Assembly (NCBI RefSeq): GCF_022374875.2
Contig: NZ_CP092427.2
Location: forward strand, 1,364,001-1,428,000
DNA from: Mycolicibacterium rufum
GTDB taxonomy: Bacteria; Actinomycetota; Actinomycetes; Mycobacteriales; Mycobacteriaceae
Direction: 5' to 3'
DNA length: 64,000 nt
The notes below the pieces were generated by a model, which did no database searches, had not been told where the DNA came from, and was given only the letters and a program-made list of their open reading frames with translations. Positions within the stretch are counted from its first letter, which is position 1. Each line of letters begins with the position of its first letter. Shown piece after piece: positions 8,202 through 16,608 of the stretch. The position numbers were made by a program, and so were the translations under genes.

Positions 8202-10018
8202 GGTCGTACGGTACCGGCGCGCATGCGCTGGGCCGCCAACCGGACGGGGGCGTTGTCGGTTCCGTACCCGTCGTAGTGCCCGAACCGCTGCACGAACTCG
8301 AAGAACACCGACCCCACCGTGCGGGTGTAGAAGTGCACGAAGTGGCCGTCTGCGTTGCGGTCATAGAGGAGGTTGAGCGCGCGCAACTCGGCCACCTCGT
8401 CGGTGCCGAGCCCGAACCGGCCGGACAGGTAGTCGTAGTAGTTGTCCGAGACCGGCAGGAACGTCAGGCCCCGGTCGGCGGCGCGGCGGGCCAACCCGAC
8501 GACGTCCGAGCACGCGAACGCGACGTGCTGGGGCAGCCCGGACTGGTCGAGCACGTGCGGCGCGACGTTGAGCGGGATCCGGATCGCACCGTCCTCGGTG
8601 CGCATCACCTGGCTGCGGACCAGACCCGTCGGCCCGGGCACTTCGGCGGGCGCGTCGGGGGTCAGGCCGAACACACTGCGCAGGAACAGCACGGTGTCCT
8701 CGGCGGTCTGCCAGGGCTGGGTGAGGTTCGCGTGGTCGATCGCGCGGACCGGGCAGTCGTCGGTGGCGGGCAGCCCGCCGTCGAACTCCGCCACCCACTC
8801 GGGTACGCCCTGCGCCTCGGTGACCCAGTAGAACTGCGTGCCGTCCGGGGCGACCGCCGCGCCGAAAGGCTGTTCGGAGGCGGAGGTGCGCCGGTAGGCC
8901 ACCGGGGCCATCAGCTGGGCGGCCCGGGCGGAGGTGGCACCGGCGTCGGGCACCTGGAGACCGACGGCCGCGACGTGCGGGAGCTGGTCGCGGGCCTGCT
9001 GTTCGTTGAGCACGATGCGCGCGTCGCCGGCCGACCACAGCGACACCGGCTTGGTGCGGTGCCGCCCGCGCATGGTGAAGCCGAGCTGACCCAGCAGCAC
9101 CTCGACCTCGCTGGTGTCCTCGGCCTTGACCTCGACGAAGTCGAACGCCGTCGGGGGCTTGGCCGCGGCGAGCGTGGTCAGGGCGGGTCGCCAGCCCTCC
9201 GGGTTGGCCGCAGCGACCTTGTCCTGCAGCCACGTCAGGGATCGCAGCGCGTGCACGGCGGTGTGCCGGGGGTCGGTCTGGCGGAAGGTGTCGTTGAAGA
9301 CCTCGAGCGACAGCGGGCCGTCGTACCCGGCGGCCAGCACGCAGGTGACGAAGCGGGTGAGGTCGAAGGCTCCCTCTCCCGGGAACAGCCGGTGGTGGCG
9401 GCTCCACGACAGCACGTCCATCGTCAGGGCGGGGGCGTCGGCGAGTTGGAGGTAGAAGATCTTGTCGGCCGGGATCTCGGTGATCTGCGCCGGATCGTGG
9501 CCCAGGGACAGCACGTGGAAGCTGTCCAGGCACACCCCGACGGCCGGGTGGTCAGCGAGTTCGACGACGCGCCAGGCGCGGCGGTAGTCGTCGATGAAGC
9601 GGCCCCACGCCAGTGCCTCGAACGCGATGCGGACGCCGTGGGACCGGGCGACGTCGCCGATGCGGCGCAACTGCTCGGCCGACACGTCGTCGGAGTCGAC
9701 GGTCGCGGTGGCCACGTTGCTGCAGACCAGAACCGTCTCGATGCCGAGCCGCTGCGCGGTGGCGAAGGTGGCCGCGGCGCGGCGCAGGTTGTCGGCGAAG
9801 GTGGTGTCGTCGACGCCCTCGAGGTCGCGCAGCGGCTGGTAGAGATCGAGCGTCAGGCCGAGGCGCCGGGCCAGCGCACGGATCTCCTCGGGTGAGTGGT
9901 CCCCGGCGATGAGGTCCGGCTCGAAGATCTCGACGCCGTCGAAGCCGGCGGCCGCGCACGCGTGCAGTTTCTCCACCAGTGATCCTGACAGGGATACGGT
10001 CGCGATCGAGGTCTTCAT
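8198..10018 (-). CDS. qsuB: 3-dehydroshikimate dehydratase QsuB (TIM barrel fused to HPPD-like domain)
   Basis: A 606-residue two-domain protein. The N-terminal half (about 1-270) is a xylose-isomerase-like TIM barrel. Its expected metal ligands are visible at Glu134, Asp165, Gln191 and Glu239, with His168 nearby, and it converts 3-dehydroshikimate to protocatechuate. The C-terminal half (about 290-600) is a vicinal-oxygen-chelate, 4-hydroxyphenylpyruvate dioxygenase-like domain with DHANL, LPQHVAF and FFEFVQRFG segments. The same fusion is known for QsuB of C. glutamicum. The ATG at 10018 is preferred over a GTG one codon upstream because it reproduces QsuB ligand numbering. It is divergent from the tetR gene. 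Confidence 0.9.
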   Translation of the reverse strand: MKTSIATVSLSGSLVEKLHACAAAGFDGVEIFEPDLIAGDHSPEEIRALARRLGLTLDLYQPLRDLEGVDDTTFADNLRRAAATFATAQRLGIETVLVCSNVATATVDSDDVSAEQLRRIGDVARSHGVRIAFEALAWGRFIDDYRRAWRVVELADHPAVGVCLDSFHVLSLGHDPAQITEIPADKIFYLQLADAPALTMDVLSWSRHHRLFPGEGAFDLTRFVTCVLAAGYDGPLSLEVFNDTFRQTDPRHTAVHALRSLTWLQDKVAAANPEGWRPALTTLAAAKPPTAFDFVEVKAEDTSEVEVLLGQLGFTMRGRHRTKPVSLWSAGDARIVLNEQQARDQLPHVAAVGLQVPDAGATSARAAQLMAPVAYRRTSASEQPFGAAVAPDGTQFYWVTEAQGVPEWVAEFDGGLPATDDCPVRAIDHANLTQPWQTAEDTVLFLRSVFGLTPDAPAEVPGPTGLVRSQVMRTEDGAIRIPLNVAPHVLDQSGLPQHVAFACSDVVGLARRAADRGLTFLPVSDNYYDYLSGRFGLGTDEVAELRALNLLYDRNADGHFVHFYTRTVGSVFFEFVQRFGHYDGYGTDNAPVRLAAQRMRAGTVRP

Positions 10019-10025
10019 CACAGCA

Positions 10026-10045
10026 ATGTACCAATCGGTTCATTA
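10026..10045. promoter_or_regulatory. Candidate TetR operator, copy 1 (qsuB/tetR intergenic)
   Basis: An imperfect palindrome ATGTACC-AATC-GGTTCAT followed by TA lies between the divergent qsuB and tetR starts. It matches 15 of 20 bases of a second element in front of qsuD (10894-10913). Binding by the adjacent TetR protein is inferred from position and symmetry. Confidence 0.55.
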
Positions 10046-10096
10046 GGACGGAAGAGTGCGGACCGAACCGGCGCCTGAACAGTAAGCTCAGCGATC

Positions 10097-10744
10097 GTGG
10101 CCGCGAAGCCGAAAGCCGAACTGCAGCGCGATGCCGAGCGCACCCGCGCCGAGCTGCTGGCTGTGGCGACCGAGGTGTTCGCCGAGTCGGGCTACTCCGG
10201 CGCCCGGGTCGACGAGATCGCCGAGCGCACCCGCACCACCAAACGGATGATCTACTACTACTTCGGCGGCAAGGAACAGCTCTACCTGGCCGTTCTCGAG
10301 GACGCCTACCGCGGCATCCGGGAGGCCGAGCAGAAGCTCACGGTCGACCACGCCAACCCGGTCGAGGCGATCCGACGGCTCGCCGAGGTCACCTTCGACC
10401 ACCACATCGCCCACGACGCGTTCATCCGGCTGGTGTCGATCGAGAACATCCACCGCGGTGAATTCATCCGCCAGCTGCGCGAACTGCCGGAACTGTCGCG
10501 GCCGGCGACGTCGCTGCTCGACGACATCCTGCGCGACGGACGCGCGGCCGGCGTGTTCCGACCGGACGTCACCGCGCTGGACGTGCACCTGGTGATCAGC
10601 TCGTACTGCGTGTTCCAGGTGGCCAACCGCTACACCTTCGGGTACCTCTTCGACGTCGACCTGACCGACATCTCGCAGCGTGCGCACCTACGCCGGATGA
10701 TTGGCGACGTCATCGTGGGTTGGTTGACCGCGTCGGCTGGTTGA
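10097..10744 (+). CDS. TetR family regulator of the quinate/shikimate genes
   Basis: A 215-residue TetR-type repressor. The N-terminal helix-turn-helix spans about residues 15-60 (FAESGYSGARVDEIAER, then TKRMIYYYFGGKEQLY). The C-terminal domain has a TetR_C-like helical bundle with a tyrosine-rich final helix, and it presumably binds a pathway ligand such as a shikimate-type compound. The GTG start fits the family N-terminus. It lies between and on the same or opposite strand to qsuB, qsuD and the permease, with matching palindromes before qsuB and qsuD, so it probably represses both units and itself. In C. glutamicum this role is taken by a LysR-type protein, so this arrangement differs. Confidence 0.85.
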   Translation: MAAKPKAELQRDAERTRAELLAVATEVFAESGYSGARVDEIAERTRTTKRMIYYYFGGKEQLYLAVLEDAYRGIREAEQKLTVDHANPVEAIRRLAEVTFDHHIAHDAFIRLVSIENIHRGEFIRQLRELPELSRPATSLLDDILRDGRAAGVFRPDVTALDVHLVISSYCVFQVANRYTFGYLFDVDLTDISQRAHLRRMIGDVIVGWLTASAG

Positions 10745-10759
10745 CCCGACTTTTCTTCG

Positions 10760-10819
10760 GCGAGCAGACACAAACTCGGGCGCTGGGGGCTCATTCCACC
10801 CGAGTTCGCGTCTGCTCGC
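10760..10819. repeat. Intergenic inverted repeat downstream of tetR
   Basis: Two 21-base arms (about 10760-10780 and 10799-10819) are complementary at 19 of 21 positions, and the two mismatches allow G-U pairing. They are separated by 18 bases. The element starts 15 bases after the tetR stop and resembles intergenic GCGAGCAGAC-type palindromes I recall from mycobacterial genomes. It could end tetR transcription or be a dispersed palindromic element. Confidence 0.65.
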
Positions 10820-10893
10820 GCCCGGACTGGACTATGCGGCCGGTCACAATCCGCTCTTGACGCGACGCGGACCACAGTGCTCTACTGCTCTGT

Positions 10894-10913
10894 ACGTACC
10901 AGTTAGTACATTA
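10894..10913. promoter_or_regulatory. Candidate TetR operator, copy 2 (upstream of qsuD)
   Basis: The sequence ACGTACCAGTTAGTACATTA ends 13 bases before the qsuD ATG and shares 15 of 20 bases with the element at 10026-10045, including the ACCA core and the CATTA end. It overlaps a TGTAC-N10-GTACA dyad starting at 10891. The close spacing to the start codon suggests repression of qsuD and the permease gene. Confidence 0.55.
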
Positions 10914-10926
10914 CGGAGTAACCCGC

Positions 10927-11790
10927 ATGAACCCTCGCCCCCATCTCGTCGGACTCGTCGGCACCGGCGTCGGCCCGTCGCTGTCCCCGGCGCTGCACAT
11001 GACCGAGGCGCGCGCCCAGGGCCTGGACTACGTGTACCGCACGATCGACCTCGCCGAGCTGCAGATCTCCCCCACCCGAATCGGTGAGGTGCTGACGTGG
11101 GCCCGGGCGCTCGGGTACGACGCGCTGAACATCACCCATCCCTGCAAGCAGCTGGTGGTCGAGCATCTCGACGAGGTCGATCCGGCCGCGGCCGCCCTCG
11201 GCGCGGTCAACACCGTCGTCTTCGGCGACGATGGCCGTACCCGCGGCCACAACACCGACGTCACGGGCTTCGCCCACGGCTTCACCGAAGGTCTGCCCGA
11301 CGCGGCGGTCGACACCGTCGTGCTCGTCGGCGCGGGCGGAGCAGGCACCGCGGTGGCCGACGCGCTGCTGCGGCTCGGCTGCCGACGGCTGCACCTCGTC
11401 GACCTCGATGTCGCGCGCGCCGCACGATTGGCCGACGACCTCGCCGCGCGTCATCGGCACGCACGGGTGGCCGCGTCGGCGTTCGACGCTCTGCCCGATC
11501 TGCTGCCCGAGACCGACGGCGTGGTGCACGCGACCCCGACCGGGATGGCCGCCCACCCCGGCATGGCCTTTTCCGCCGAGCTGCTGCATCCGGAGTTGTG
11601 GGTGGCCGACATCGTGTACCGGCCGCTGAACACCGCGCTGCTGCAGGCCGCCCGCGCGGCGGGGTGCCGCACCCTCGACGGCGGCCACATGGCGGTCCAC
11701 CAGGCCACCGACGCCTTCGCCCTCATCACCGGTATCACCCCCGACGCCGAGCGGATGTCCAAGCACTTCCGCTCGCTGGTCGCCGAATGA
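10927..11790 (+). CDS. qsuD: NAD-dependent quinate/shikimate dehydrogenase QsuD
   Basis: A 287-residue shikimate dehydrogenase-family enzyme oxidising quinate to 3-dehydroquinate or shikimate to 3-dehydroshikimate. SLSPALHM binds substrate, Lys74 in NITHPCKQ and Asp111 in HNTDVTGF are the expected catalytic pair, and VLVGAGGAGTA is the nucleotide-binding loop. The following strand reads HLVDLD, with acidic residues that favour NAD over NADP, as in catabolic QsuD rather than biosynthetic AroE. It is followed 57 bases later by the permease gene. A good Shine-Dalgarno-like GGAG lies before the ATG. Confidence 0.9.
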   Translation: MNPRPHLVGLVGTGVGPSLSPALHMTEARAQGLDYVYRTIDLAELQISPTRIGEVLTWARALGYDALNITHPCKQLVVEHLDEVDPAAAALGAVNTVVFGDDGRTRGHNTDVTGFAHGFTEGLPDAAVDTVVLVGAGGAGTAVADALLRLGCRRLHLVDLDVARAARLADDLAARHRHARVAASAFDALPDLLPETDGVVHATPTGMAAHPGMAFSAELLHPELWVADIVYRPLNTALLQAARAAGCRTLDGGHMAVHQATDAFALITGITPDAERMSKHFRSLVAE

Positions 11791-11847
11791 CCAGATCAGC
11801 CCTCGAATATCCCTTCGTCCGGCACAATTCGCCCTAAGGAGTCACCG

Positions 11848-13185
11848 ATGACCACCATCCACGAACCGGGGGCCCTCCCCGAGAAGACACCGCGGCGGGC
11901 TGCGCTCGCCAGCTTCATGGGCAGCGCTGTCGAGTACTACGACTTCTTCCTGTTCGGTTCCGCTGCGGCGCTGATCTTCCCGCACGTGTTCTTCCCCTCC
12001 GATGACGAAGCCTCGCTGGTGATGTCGTTCGCGACATTCGGCTTCGCCTACATCGCGCGGCCCGTCGGCGCCGTCATCCTCGGCCACTTCGGCGACCGGA
12101 TCGGCCGGCAACGGGTGCTGATGTTCACGCTCGTGCTGATGGGTTTGTCGACGTTCCTGATCGGCTGCCTGCCCACGTTCGACACCATCGGCTGGGCGGC
12201 ACCCGTGCTGCTGGTGATCTGCCGTCTGCTGCAGGGCCTTTCGGCGGCGGGTGAGCAGGCCGGCGCCAGCTCGTTGACCCTCGAGCACTCCCCCGACGAT
12301 CAGCGGGCGTTCTACACGTCGTGGACGCTGACCGGGACCCAGGGCGGCCTCATCCTCGCGTCGCTGGTGATGATCCCGTTCATGGCCCTGCCCGACGAGG
12401 CCAAGTACAGCTGGGGCTGGCGGGTTCCGTTCTGGCTGTCGGCCGCCGTGGTCGTGGTCGCGTACTTCATCCGTCGCCAGTTGCACGAGACCCCGCAGTT
12501 CACCGAGGCCAAGAACGCCGGCACCATCGCCCGGATGCCGCTGGTGCCGTTGCTGCGCCACCACTGGCGCGACGTCGTGCGCGTCATCCTGTGCGCGTTC
12601 ATCGCGGCGGTGTCAACGGTTTTCGCCAACCTCGCGCTCGCCTACGGCAAGAAGGTCGGACTCGACGCCGACCTGACGCTGTGGCTCGTCGTGGCCGCCA
12701 ACGTGGGCGCCCTGTTCACCCAGCCGATGTTCGGCAAGCTCGCCGACCGGATCGGCCGCAAGCCGGTGTTCATCTACGGCGCGCTGTCGTCGGCCGCGCT
12801 GATGCCCTTCTACATGCTGTCGATGAGCCAGGGCAACCACCTGCTGACCTTCGTTCTGGCCGTCGCGACGTTCTCGTTCGGCTACGCCGCGGCCAATGCG
12901 GTGTGGCCGTCGTTCTACGGCGAGATGTTCTCCACCCAGGTCCGGTTCTCGGGCATGGCGATCGGCACGCAGATCGGCTTCCTGCTCGCCGGGTTCGCCC
13001 CGTCGATCGTCACCGCGCTCGGCGGTGTGCGCGAAGGCGGCTGGGTCGTCATCAGCCTCTTCACGGCGGTGGTCTGCCTGATCTCGGCCGGCGCCGCGCT
13101 CACCGCACGCGAGACGAAGAACGTGCCGACGGCCGAGCTCGGCCGGTCCGATGTGGAGAACGCACCGGCGCTCGTCGCGCACTGA
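11848..13185 (+). CDS. MHS-family MFS transporter, probable shikimate/quinate permease
   Basis: A 445-residue, twelve-helix major facilitator of the metabolite:H+ symporter (MHS) group. The N-terminal segment FMGSAVEYYDFFLFG and the loop motif GHFGDRIGRQ (about 80) are characteristic, and the second-half loop motif is GKLADRIGRKPVF. MHS members include ShiA and KgtP, and its placement behind qsuD argues for shikimate or quinate as substrate (QsuA role). Other aromatic acids such as protocatechuate are possible. AAGGAG precedes the ATG. The gene ends one base from the stop of the convergent iclR gene. Confidence 0.85.
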   Translation: MTTIHEPGALPEKTPRRAALASFMGSAVEYYDFFLFGSAAALIFPHVFFPSDDEASLVMSFATFGFAYIARPVGAVILGHFGDRIGRQRVLMFTLVLMGLSTFLIGCLPTFDTIGWAAPVLLVICRLLQGLSAAGEQAGASSLTLEHSPDDQRAFYTSWTLTGTQGGLILASLVMIPFMALPDEAKYSWGWRVPFWLSAAVVVVAYFIRRQLHETPQFTEAKNAGTIARMPLVPLLRHHWRDVVRVILCAFIAAVSTVFANLALAYGKKVGLDADLTLWLVVAANVGALFTQPMFGKLADRIGRKPVFIYGALSSAALMPFYMLSMSQGNHLLTFVLAVATFSFGYAAANAVWPSFYGEMFSTQVRFSGMAIGTQIGFLLAGFAPSIVTALGGVREGGWVVISLFTAVVCLISAGAALTARETKNVPTAELGRSDVENAPALVAH

Positions 13186-13186
13186 C

Positions 13187-13936
13187 CTACAGCAGTCGTC
13201 CGATACCGCGGGCGGCGACCTGCAGGGCACCGATCAACCGCTGGCGGTCGCGCTTGAGGGTGGGCACCACCACCCCGAGCGCGGCCGCCACGCTGTTGTC
13301 GGACCCCTGAGCCACGGGCACCGCCAGCGAACACGCACCCACCGACATCTCTTCGGCCGTCATCGCGACGCCCTCCCGACGGATCCGCTCGAGCTGCATC
13401 TCGAGCACGTGCCGTGAGGTGATCGTCCGCGGCGTCACCTTCGGCGAATGCGACAGCACTCGGTCGCGGACCTCCGGCGGCGCATGCGCCAGCAACACCT
13501 TGCCGACGCCGGTGCAGTGCATCGGCAGTCTGCTGCCCACCGTCGACACGATCGGCACCGACGCGCGCCCGGCCAGCCGGTGCAGGTAGAGCACCTGGTC
13601 GCCGTCGCGCACCGCCAGGTGGACGGTGGCCAGGGTGGCCGCGTAGACGTCGCTGACGAAAGGGTCGGCCACCTCGGTCAATCGGCCCTGTACCGGTGCG
13701 AGCAGGCCGGCTTGCCACAGCAGCCGTCCGACGACGTAGCGGCCGTCCTCGCGACGTTCCAGCGCACCGCCGCCGACCAACTCGCCGACCAGACGGTGCG
13801 CGGTGGGGACCGCGAGACCCGCTCGGCGCGCGAGGTCGGTCAGCGTCAGTGCCCGGTGCCTGTCGTCGAAGGCCCCGATGACGGCCAGCAAACGCTCGGT
13901 GACGCTCACACCCGCGTGTGCGGCATTTCCGGCCAT
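13187..13936 (-). CDS. IclR family regulator, PcaR/PcaU-like
   Basis: A 249-residue IclR-type regulator. The N-terminal winged helix-turn-helix (about 10-65) includes LTLTDLARRAGLAVPTAHRLVGEL, and the C-terminal effector domain (about 80-245) includes MHCTGVGKVLLA and ACSLAVPV, typical of the family. Members such as PcaR, PcaU and PobR bind protocatechuate or beta-ketoadipate and control pca genes. The gene is divergent from pcaHGBC, with a perfect 7-3-7 palindrome between them, so it most likely regulates that operon and itself. Whether it activates or represses cannot be told from sequence. Confidence 0.87.
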   Translation of the reverse strand: MAGNAAHAGVSVTERLLAVIGAFDDRHRALTLTDLARRAGLAVPTAHRLVGELVGGGALERREDGRYVVGRLLWQAGLLAPVQGRLTEVADPFVSDVYAATLATVHLAVRDGDQVLYLHRLAGRASVPIVSTVGSRLPMHCTGVGKVLLAHAPPEVRDRVLSHSPKVTPRTITSRHVLEMQLERIRREGVAMTAEEMSVGACSLAVPVAQGSDNSVAAALGVVVPTLKRDRQRLIGALQVAARGIGRLL

Positions 13937-13946
13937 CTCGAGTATC

Positions 13947-13963
13947 CTTCCGCTCAGCGGAAG
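13947..13963. promoter_or_regulatory. IclR-type operator between iclR and pcaH
   Basis: A perfect dyad CTTCCGC-TCA-GCGGAAG lies 11 bases upstream of the iclR start and 45 bases upstream of pcaH. The TTCCGC/GCGGAA form is like known IclR-family boxes. Binding by the adjacent IclR protein is inferred. Confidence 0.65.
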
Positions 13964-14007
13964 TTTAGCCTTCCTGTGGATGCGCCGGACGATCTAGCGT
14001 CATCGCC

Positions 14008-14796
14008 ATGACAGCAATCACCGGGACCGACCCCGACAGCGCGTCGGCCAGTCAGGCGGCGATCAACGCCGAGATGGCGGCGATCGAATCGGCCTACCTG
14101 CGCGCGGGCGTCGAGGAAACCCAGCCGCGGCTAAACTACGCGCCCTACCGCAGCAGCCTGCTGCGCCACCCCACGAAGGATCTGCAGCACGCGGACCCCG
14201 AGGGCGTCGAGTTGTGGTCACCGGTGTTCGGGGCCGGCGACGTTCACCGGCTGGAGTCCGACCTGACGATCCAGCACCACGGGGCGCCGATCGGCGAGCG
14301 GATCATCGTCACCGGACGCGTCGTCGACGGCGAGGGCCGGCCCGTGCGCCGCCAGCTCGTCGAGATCTGGCAGGCCAACGCCGCTGGCCGCTACGTCCAC
14401 AAGCGCGACCAGCACGACGCTCCGCTCGATCCCAACTTCACCGGAGTCGGCCGCTGCCTCACCGGTGACGACGGCACGTACGCGTTCACCACCGTCAAAC
14501 CGGGGCCCTACCCGTGGAAGAACCACCACAACGCGTGGCGTCCCGCCCACATCCATTTCTCGCTGTTCGGAACGGATTTCACGCAGCGCATGATCACCCA
14601 GATGTATTTTCCGGGCGACCCGCTGTTCTCGCTGGACCCGATCTACCAGTCGATCACCGACCAGAAGGCCCGCGACCGGCTGGTCGCCACCTACGATCAC
14701 GATGTCGCCACGCACGAGTGGTGCACGGGGTATCGCTGGGACATCGTGCTGACCGGTGCGCAGCGCACCGTCTTCAAGGAGGAGGTGCCGCGATGA
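14008..14796 (+). CDS. pcaH: Protocatechuate 3,4-dioxygenase beta subunit PcaH
   Basis: A 262-residue catalytic subunit of the intradiol ring-cleavage enzyme, converting protocatechuate plus O2 to beta-carboxy-cis,cis-muconate. The four non-haem Fe(III) ligands are visible as Tyr129, Tyr168, His181 and His183. Their spacing (39, 13 and 2) equals that of the Pseudomonas enzyme (108, 147, 160, 162). The core VDGEGRPVRRQLVEIWQANAAGRY is the dioxygenase signature. Its stop overlaps the ATG of pcaG (ATGA), and a strong AAGGAGGAGG sequence near its 3' end serves pcaG. Confidence 0.95.
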   Translation: MTAITGTDPDSASASQAAINAEMAAIESAYLRAGVEETQPRLNYAPYRSSLLRHPTKDLQHADPEGVELWSPVFGAGDVHRLESDLTIQHHGAPIGERIIVTGRVVDGEGRPVRRQLVEIWQANAAGRYVHKRDQHDAPLDPNFTGVGRCLTGDDGTYAFTTVKPGPYPWKNHHNAWRPAHIHFSLFGTDFTQRMITQMYFPGDPLFSLDPIYQSITDQKARDRLVATYDHDVATHEWCTGYRWDIVLTGAQRTVFKEEVPR

Positions 14797-14858
14797 GCGC
14801 TTGCGCGAAGAGCCAACAGCAGACGATGAGCGCTTGCGCGAAGAGCCAACAGCAGACG
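14793..14858 (+). repeat. Tandem duplication of a 33-bp unit at the pcaG start
   Basis: Two perfect, adjacent 33-base copies (14793-14825 and 14826-14858), each starting with ATGAGCGCTTGCGCGAAG and encoding MSACAKSQQQT. They are followed by a third ATGAGCGC (14859) that enters the conserved PcaG sequence. The duplication keeps the reading frame and supplies three possible start codons. Confidence 0.95.
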
Positions 14859-15413
14859 ATGAGCGCCCTGGTGACCCCGACCCCCGGGCAGACCATCGGC
14901 CCCTTCTACGGCTACGCGCTACCGTTCGACCGCGGCGCGGAACTGGTCCCGCCGCAGGCACCCGGCGCAATCCGCTTCCACGGCACGGTGACCGACGGTG
15001 ACGGAAAGCCCGTGCCGGACGCGCTGCTGGAGATCTGGCAGGCCGATGCCGACGGATCGGTGCCCCGGCAGGCGGGCTCGCTGCACCGCGACGGCTGGAC
15101 GTTCACCGGCTGGGGCCGCGCCTCCACCGACGACGCCGGCCACTTCAGCTTTTCCACGGTCGAACCCGGCGCCACCACCCCGGGCCGCGCCGCGTTTCTG
15201 CTCGTGACCGTGTTCGGCCGGGGCCTGCTGAACCGCTTGTTCACCCGCGCCTATGTTCCCGGCCCGGGCCTCGACACCGATCCTCTGCTGCAGTCCCTGC
15301 CGGCCGCGCGGCGCGACACGTTGATCGCCGAGCGGGATGCGACCGGGTTGCGGTTCGACATCGCCCTGCAAGGTCCGCGCGAGACGGTCTTCCTACGCTA
15401 TCCCGGGCACTGA
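14793..15413 (+). CDS. pcaG: Protocatechuate 3,4-dioxygenase alpha subunit PcaG
   Basis: The non-catalytic partner of PcaH, 206 residues if the first ATG is used. It has the intradiol dioxygenase fold (TPGQTIGPFYGYALPF near the true N-terminus, DALLEIWQADADG in the core) but lacks the Tyr/Tyr/His/His iron set, as expected for the alpha chain. The N-terminus is odd: two identical 11-residue repeats MSACAKSQQQT precede the conserved start MSALVTPTPG. The ATG at 14859 would give the usual family length (184 residues). The strong ribosome binding site and the ATGA overlap favour the first ATG at 14793. Both may be used. Confidence 0.92.
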   Translation: MSACAKSQQQTMSACAKSQQQTMSALVTPTPGQTIGPFYGYALPFDRGAELVPPQAPGAIRFHGTVTDGDGKPVPDALLEIWQADADGSVPRQAGSLHRDGWTFTGWGRASTDDAGHFSFSTVEPGATTPGRAAFLLVTVFGRGLLNRLFTRAYVPGPGLDTDPLLQSLPAARRDTLIAERDATGLRFDIALQGPRETVFLRYPGH

Positions 15414-15414
15414 C

Positions 15415-16608
15415 GTGGCCGATCTGTTCTGGCCGGGTGATCAGCGCGCCGGCACGGTGATGAGCGACGAGGCGTTCTTCACCGCGCTGGTCGACGTCGA
15501 GAACGCCTGGCTGGCGGTGCTCGTCGAGCAGGGGGTGGCGCCCGCCCCCGCCGCGGCCGACGTGTCAGCACTGGTCGAACGCACCGATGCGACCGCGATC
15601 GCCGAGCAGGCCGAGAAGGACGGCAACCCGGTGAGTGGGCTTGTCGCGCTGCTGCGCTCGCGCACCGACGGCGACACCGCCCGGTGGCTGCACCGCGGCC
15701 TGACCAGTCAGGACGTCCTGGACACCGCACTGATGCTGTGCCTGCGCGACGCGCTCGGCATGCTCCGCGAACAGCTCGCCGCCCAGGTGCGCGCACTCAC
15801 CGCGCTCGTGCAGGCCCACCGCGACGAGCCGCTGCTCGCCCGCACCCTGACCCAGGCCGCGCTGCCGGGCACCGCAGGGCTGAAGTTCGCGGTCTGGCTG
15901 GGCGCCGTCCTCGACGCCGCCGACACCCTGGAGGGCGTGCCGGCCCCGGCGGTCCAGGCCGGCGGCGCCGCAGGCACCCTGGCCGCGACGACGGAGCTGA
16001 CGGGCTCGCCGGATGCCGCACTGGCGATGGCGGAGGCACTGGCCGCGAAACTGGCTCTGGCACCGGCACTTCCGTGGCACACCTCGCGGGCGCGGCTGAC
16101 CCGCGCCGGGGACGCGCTGGTCACCTGCTGCGACGCCTGGGGACATCTCGCCAACGACGTCGCCGTCGGAGCCCGCGCCGGGGAACTCACCGAGGGATCA
16201 AGCGGCGGGTCCTCGACGATGCCGCACAAGAACAATCCCGTGCTGACCGTGTTGCTGCGCCGCGCCGCCCTGACCGCGGCCCCACTCGCCGCGACGCTGC
16301 ACGCCGCGTCCGCGGCATCGGTCGACGAGCGCTCCGACGGCGGGTGGCACGCTGAGTGGGCCACGCTGCGCACGCTGGTGCGCACCACGATCGTCGCCGC
16401 CGCGCAGGCCACCGAACTGCTGACCGGGCTGCGGTTCGACGCCGCCCGGGCGCGGGCGAATCTCGCTGCGGCCGAGGGCATCGACGCCGAACAGCTCACC
16501 ATGGCTCAGCTGGCGGACCATCCGCCCGCCGCCACCTACACCGGCGCCACGGATCAACTCGTGGACGCCGCGCTGCGGCGCGCCGCCGCCTACCTGAAGG
16601 GGTCCTGA
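15415..16608 (+). CDS. pcaB: 3-carboxy-cis,cis-muconate cycloisomerase PcaB
   Basis: A 397-residue member of the fumarase/aspartase superfamily that lactonises beta-carboxymuconate to gamma-carboxymuconolactone. The superfamily signature GSSTMPHKNNP lies near residue 263, and HRGLTSQDVLDTAL is the second conserved block near 85. The GTG start two bases after the pcaG stop gives the normal N-terminus (ADLFWPGDQRAGTVMSDEAF). Its stop overlaps the ATG of pcaC (TGATG), consistent with a pcaHGBC operon. Confidence 0.92.
   Translation: MADLFWPGDQRAGTVMSDEAFFTALVDVENAWLAVLVEQGVAPAPAAADVSALVERTDATAIAEQAEKDGNPVSGLVALLRSRTDGDTARWLHRGLTSQDVLDTALMLCLRDALGMLREQLAAQVRALTALVQAHRDEPLLARTLTQAALPGTAGLKFAVWLGAVLDAADTLEGVPAPAVQAGGAAGTLAATTELTGSPDAALAMAEALAAKLALAPALPWHTSRARLTRAGDALVTCCDAWGHLANDVAVGARAGELTEGSSGGSSTMPHKNNPVLTVLLRRAALTAAPLAATLHAASAASVDERSDGGWHAEWATLRTLVRTTIVAAAQATELLTGLRFDAARARANLAAAEGIDAEQLTMAQLADHPPAATYTGATDQLVDAALRRAAAYLKGS

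Noticed and set aside
8192..9895. Long plus-strand open frame opposite qsuB
   Set aside because: The minus strand encodes a full QsuB with metal ligands; the plus-strand product is low-complexity Gly/Arg/Val.
14793..14858. Tandem repeat as a sequencing or assembly artefact
   Set aside because: Both copies are in frame, keep the ATGA overlap and the ribosome binding site; still, only read-level data could exclude an assembly error, so it is reported as real with that caution.
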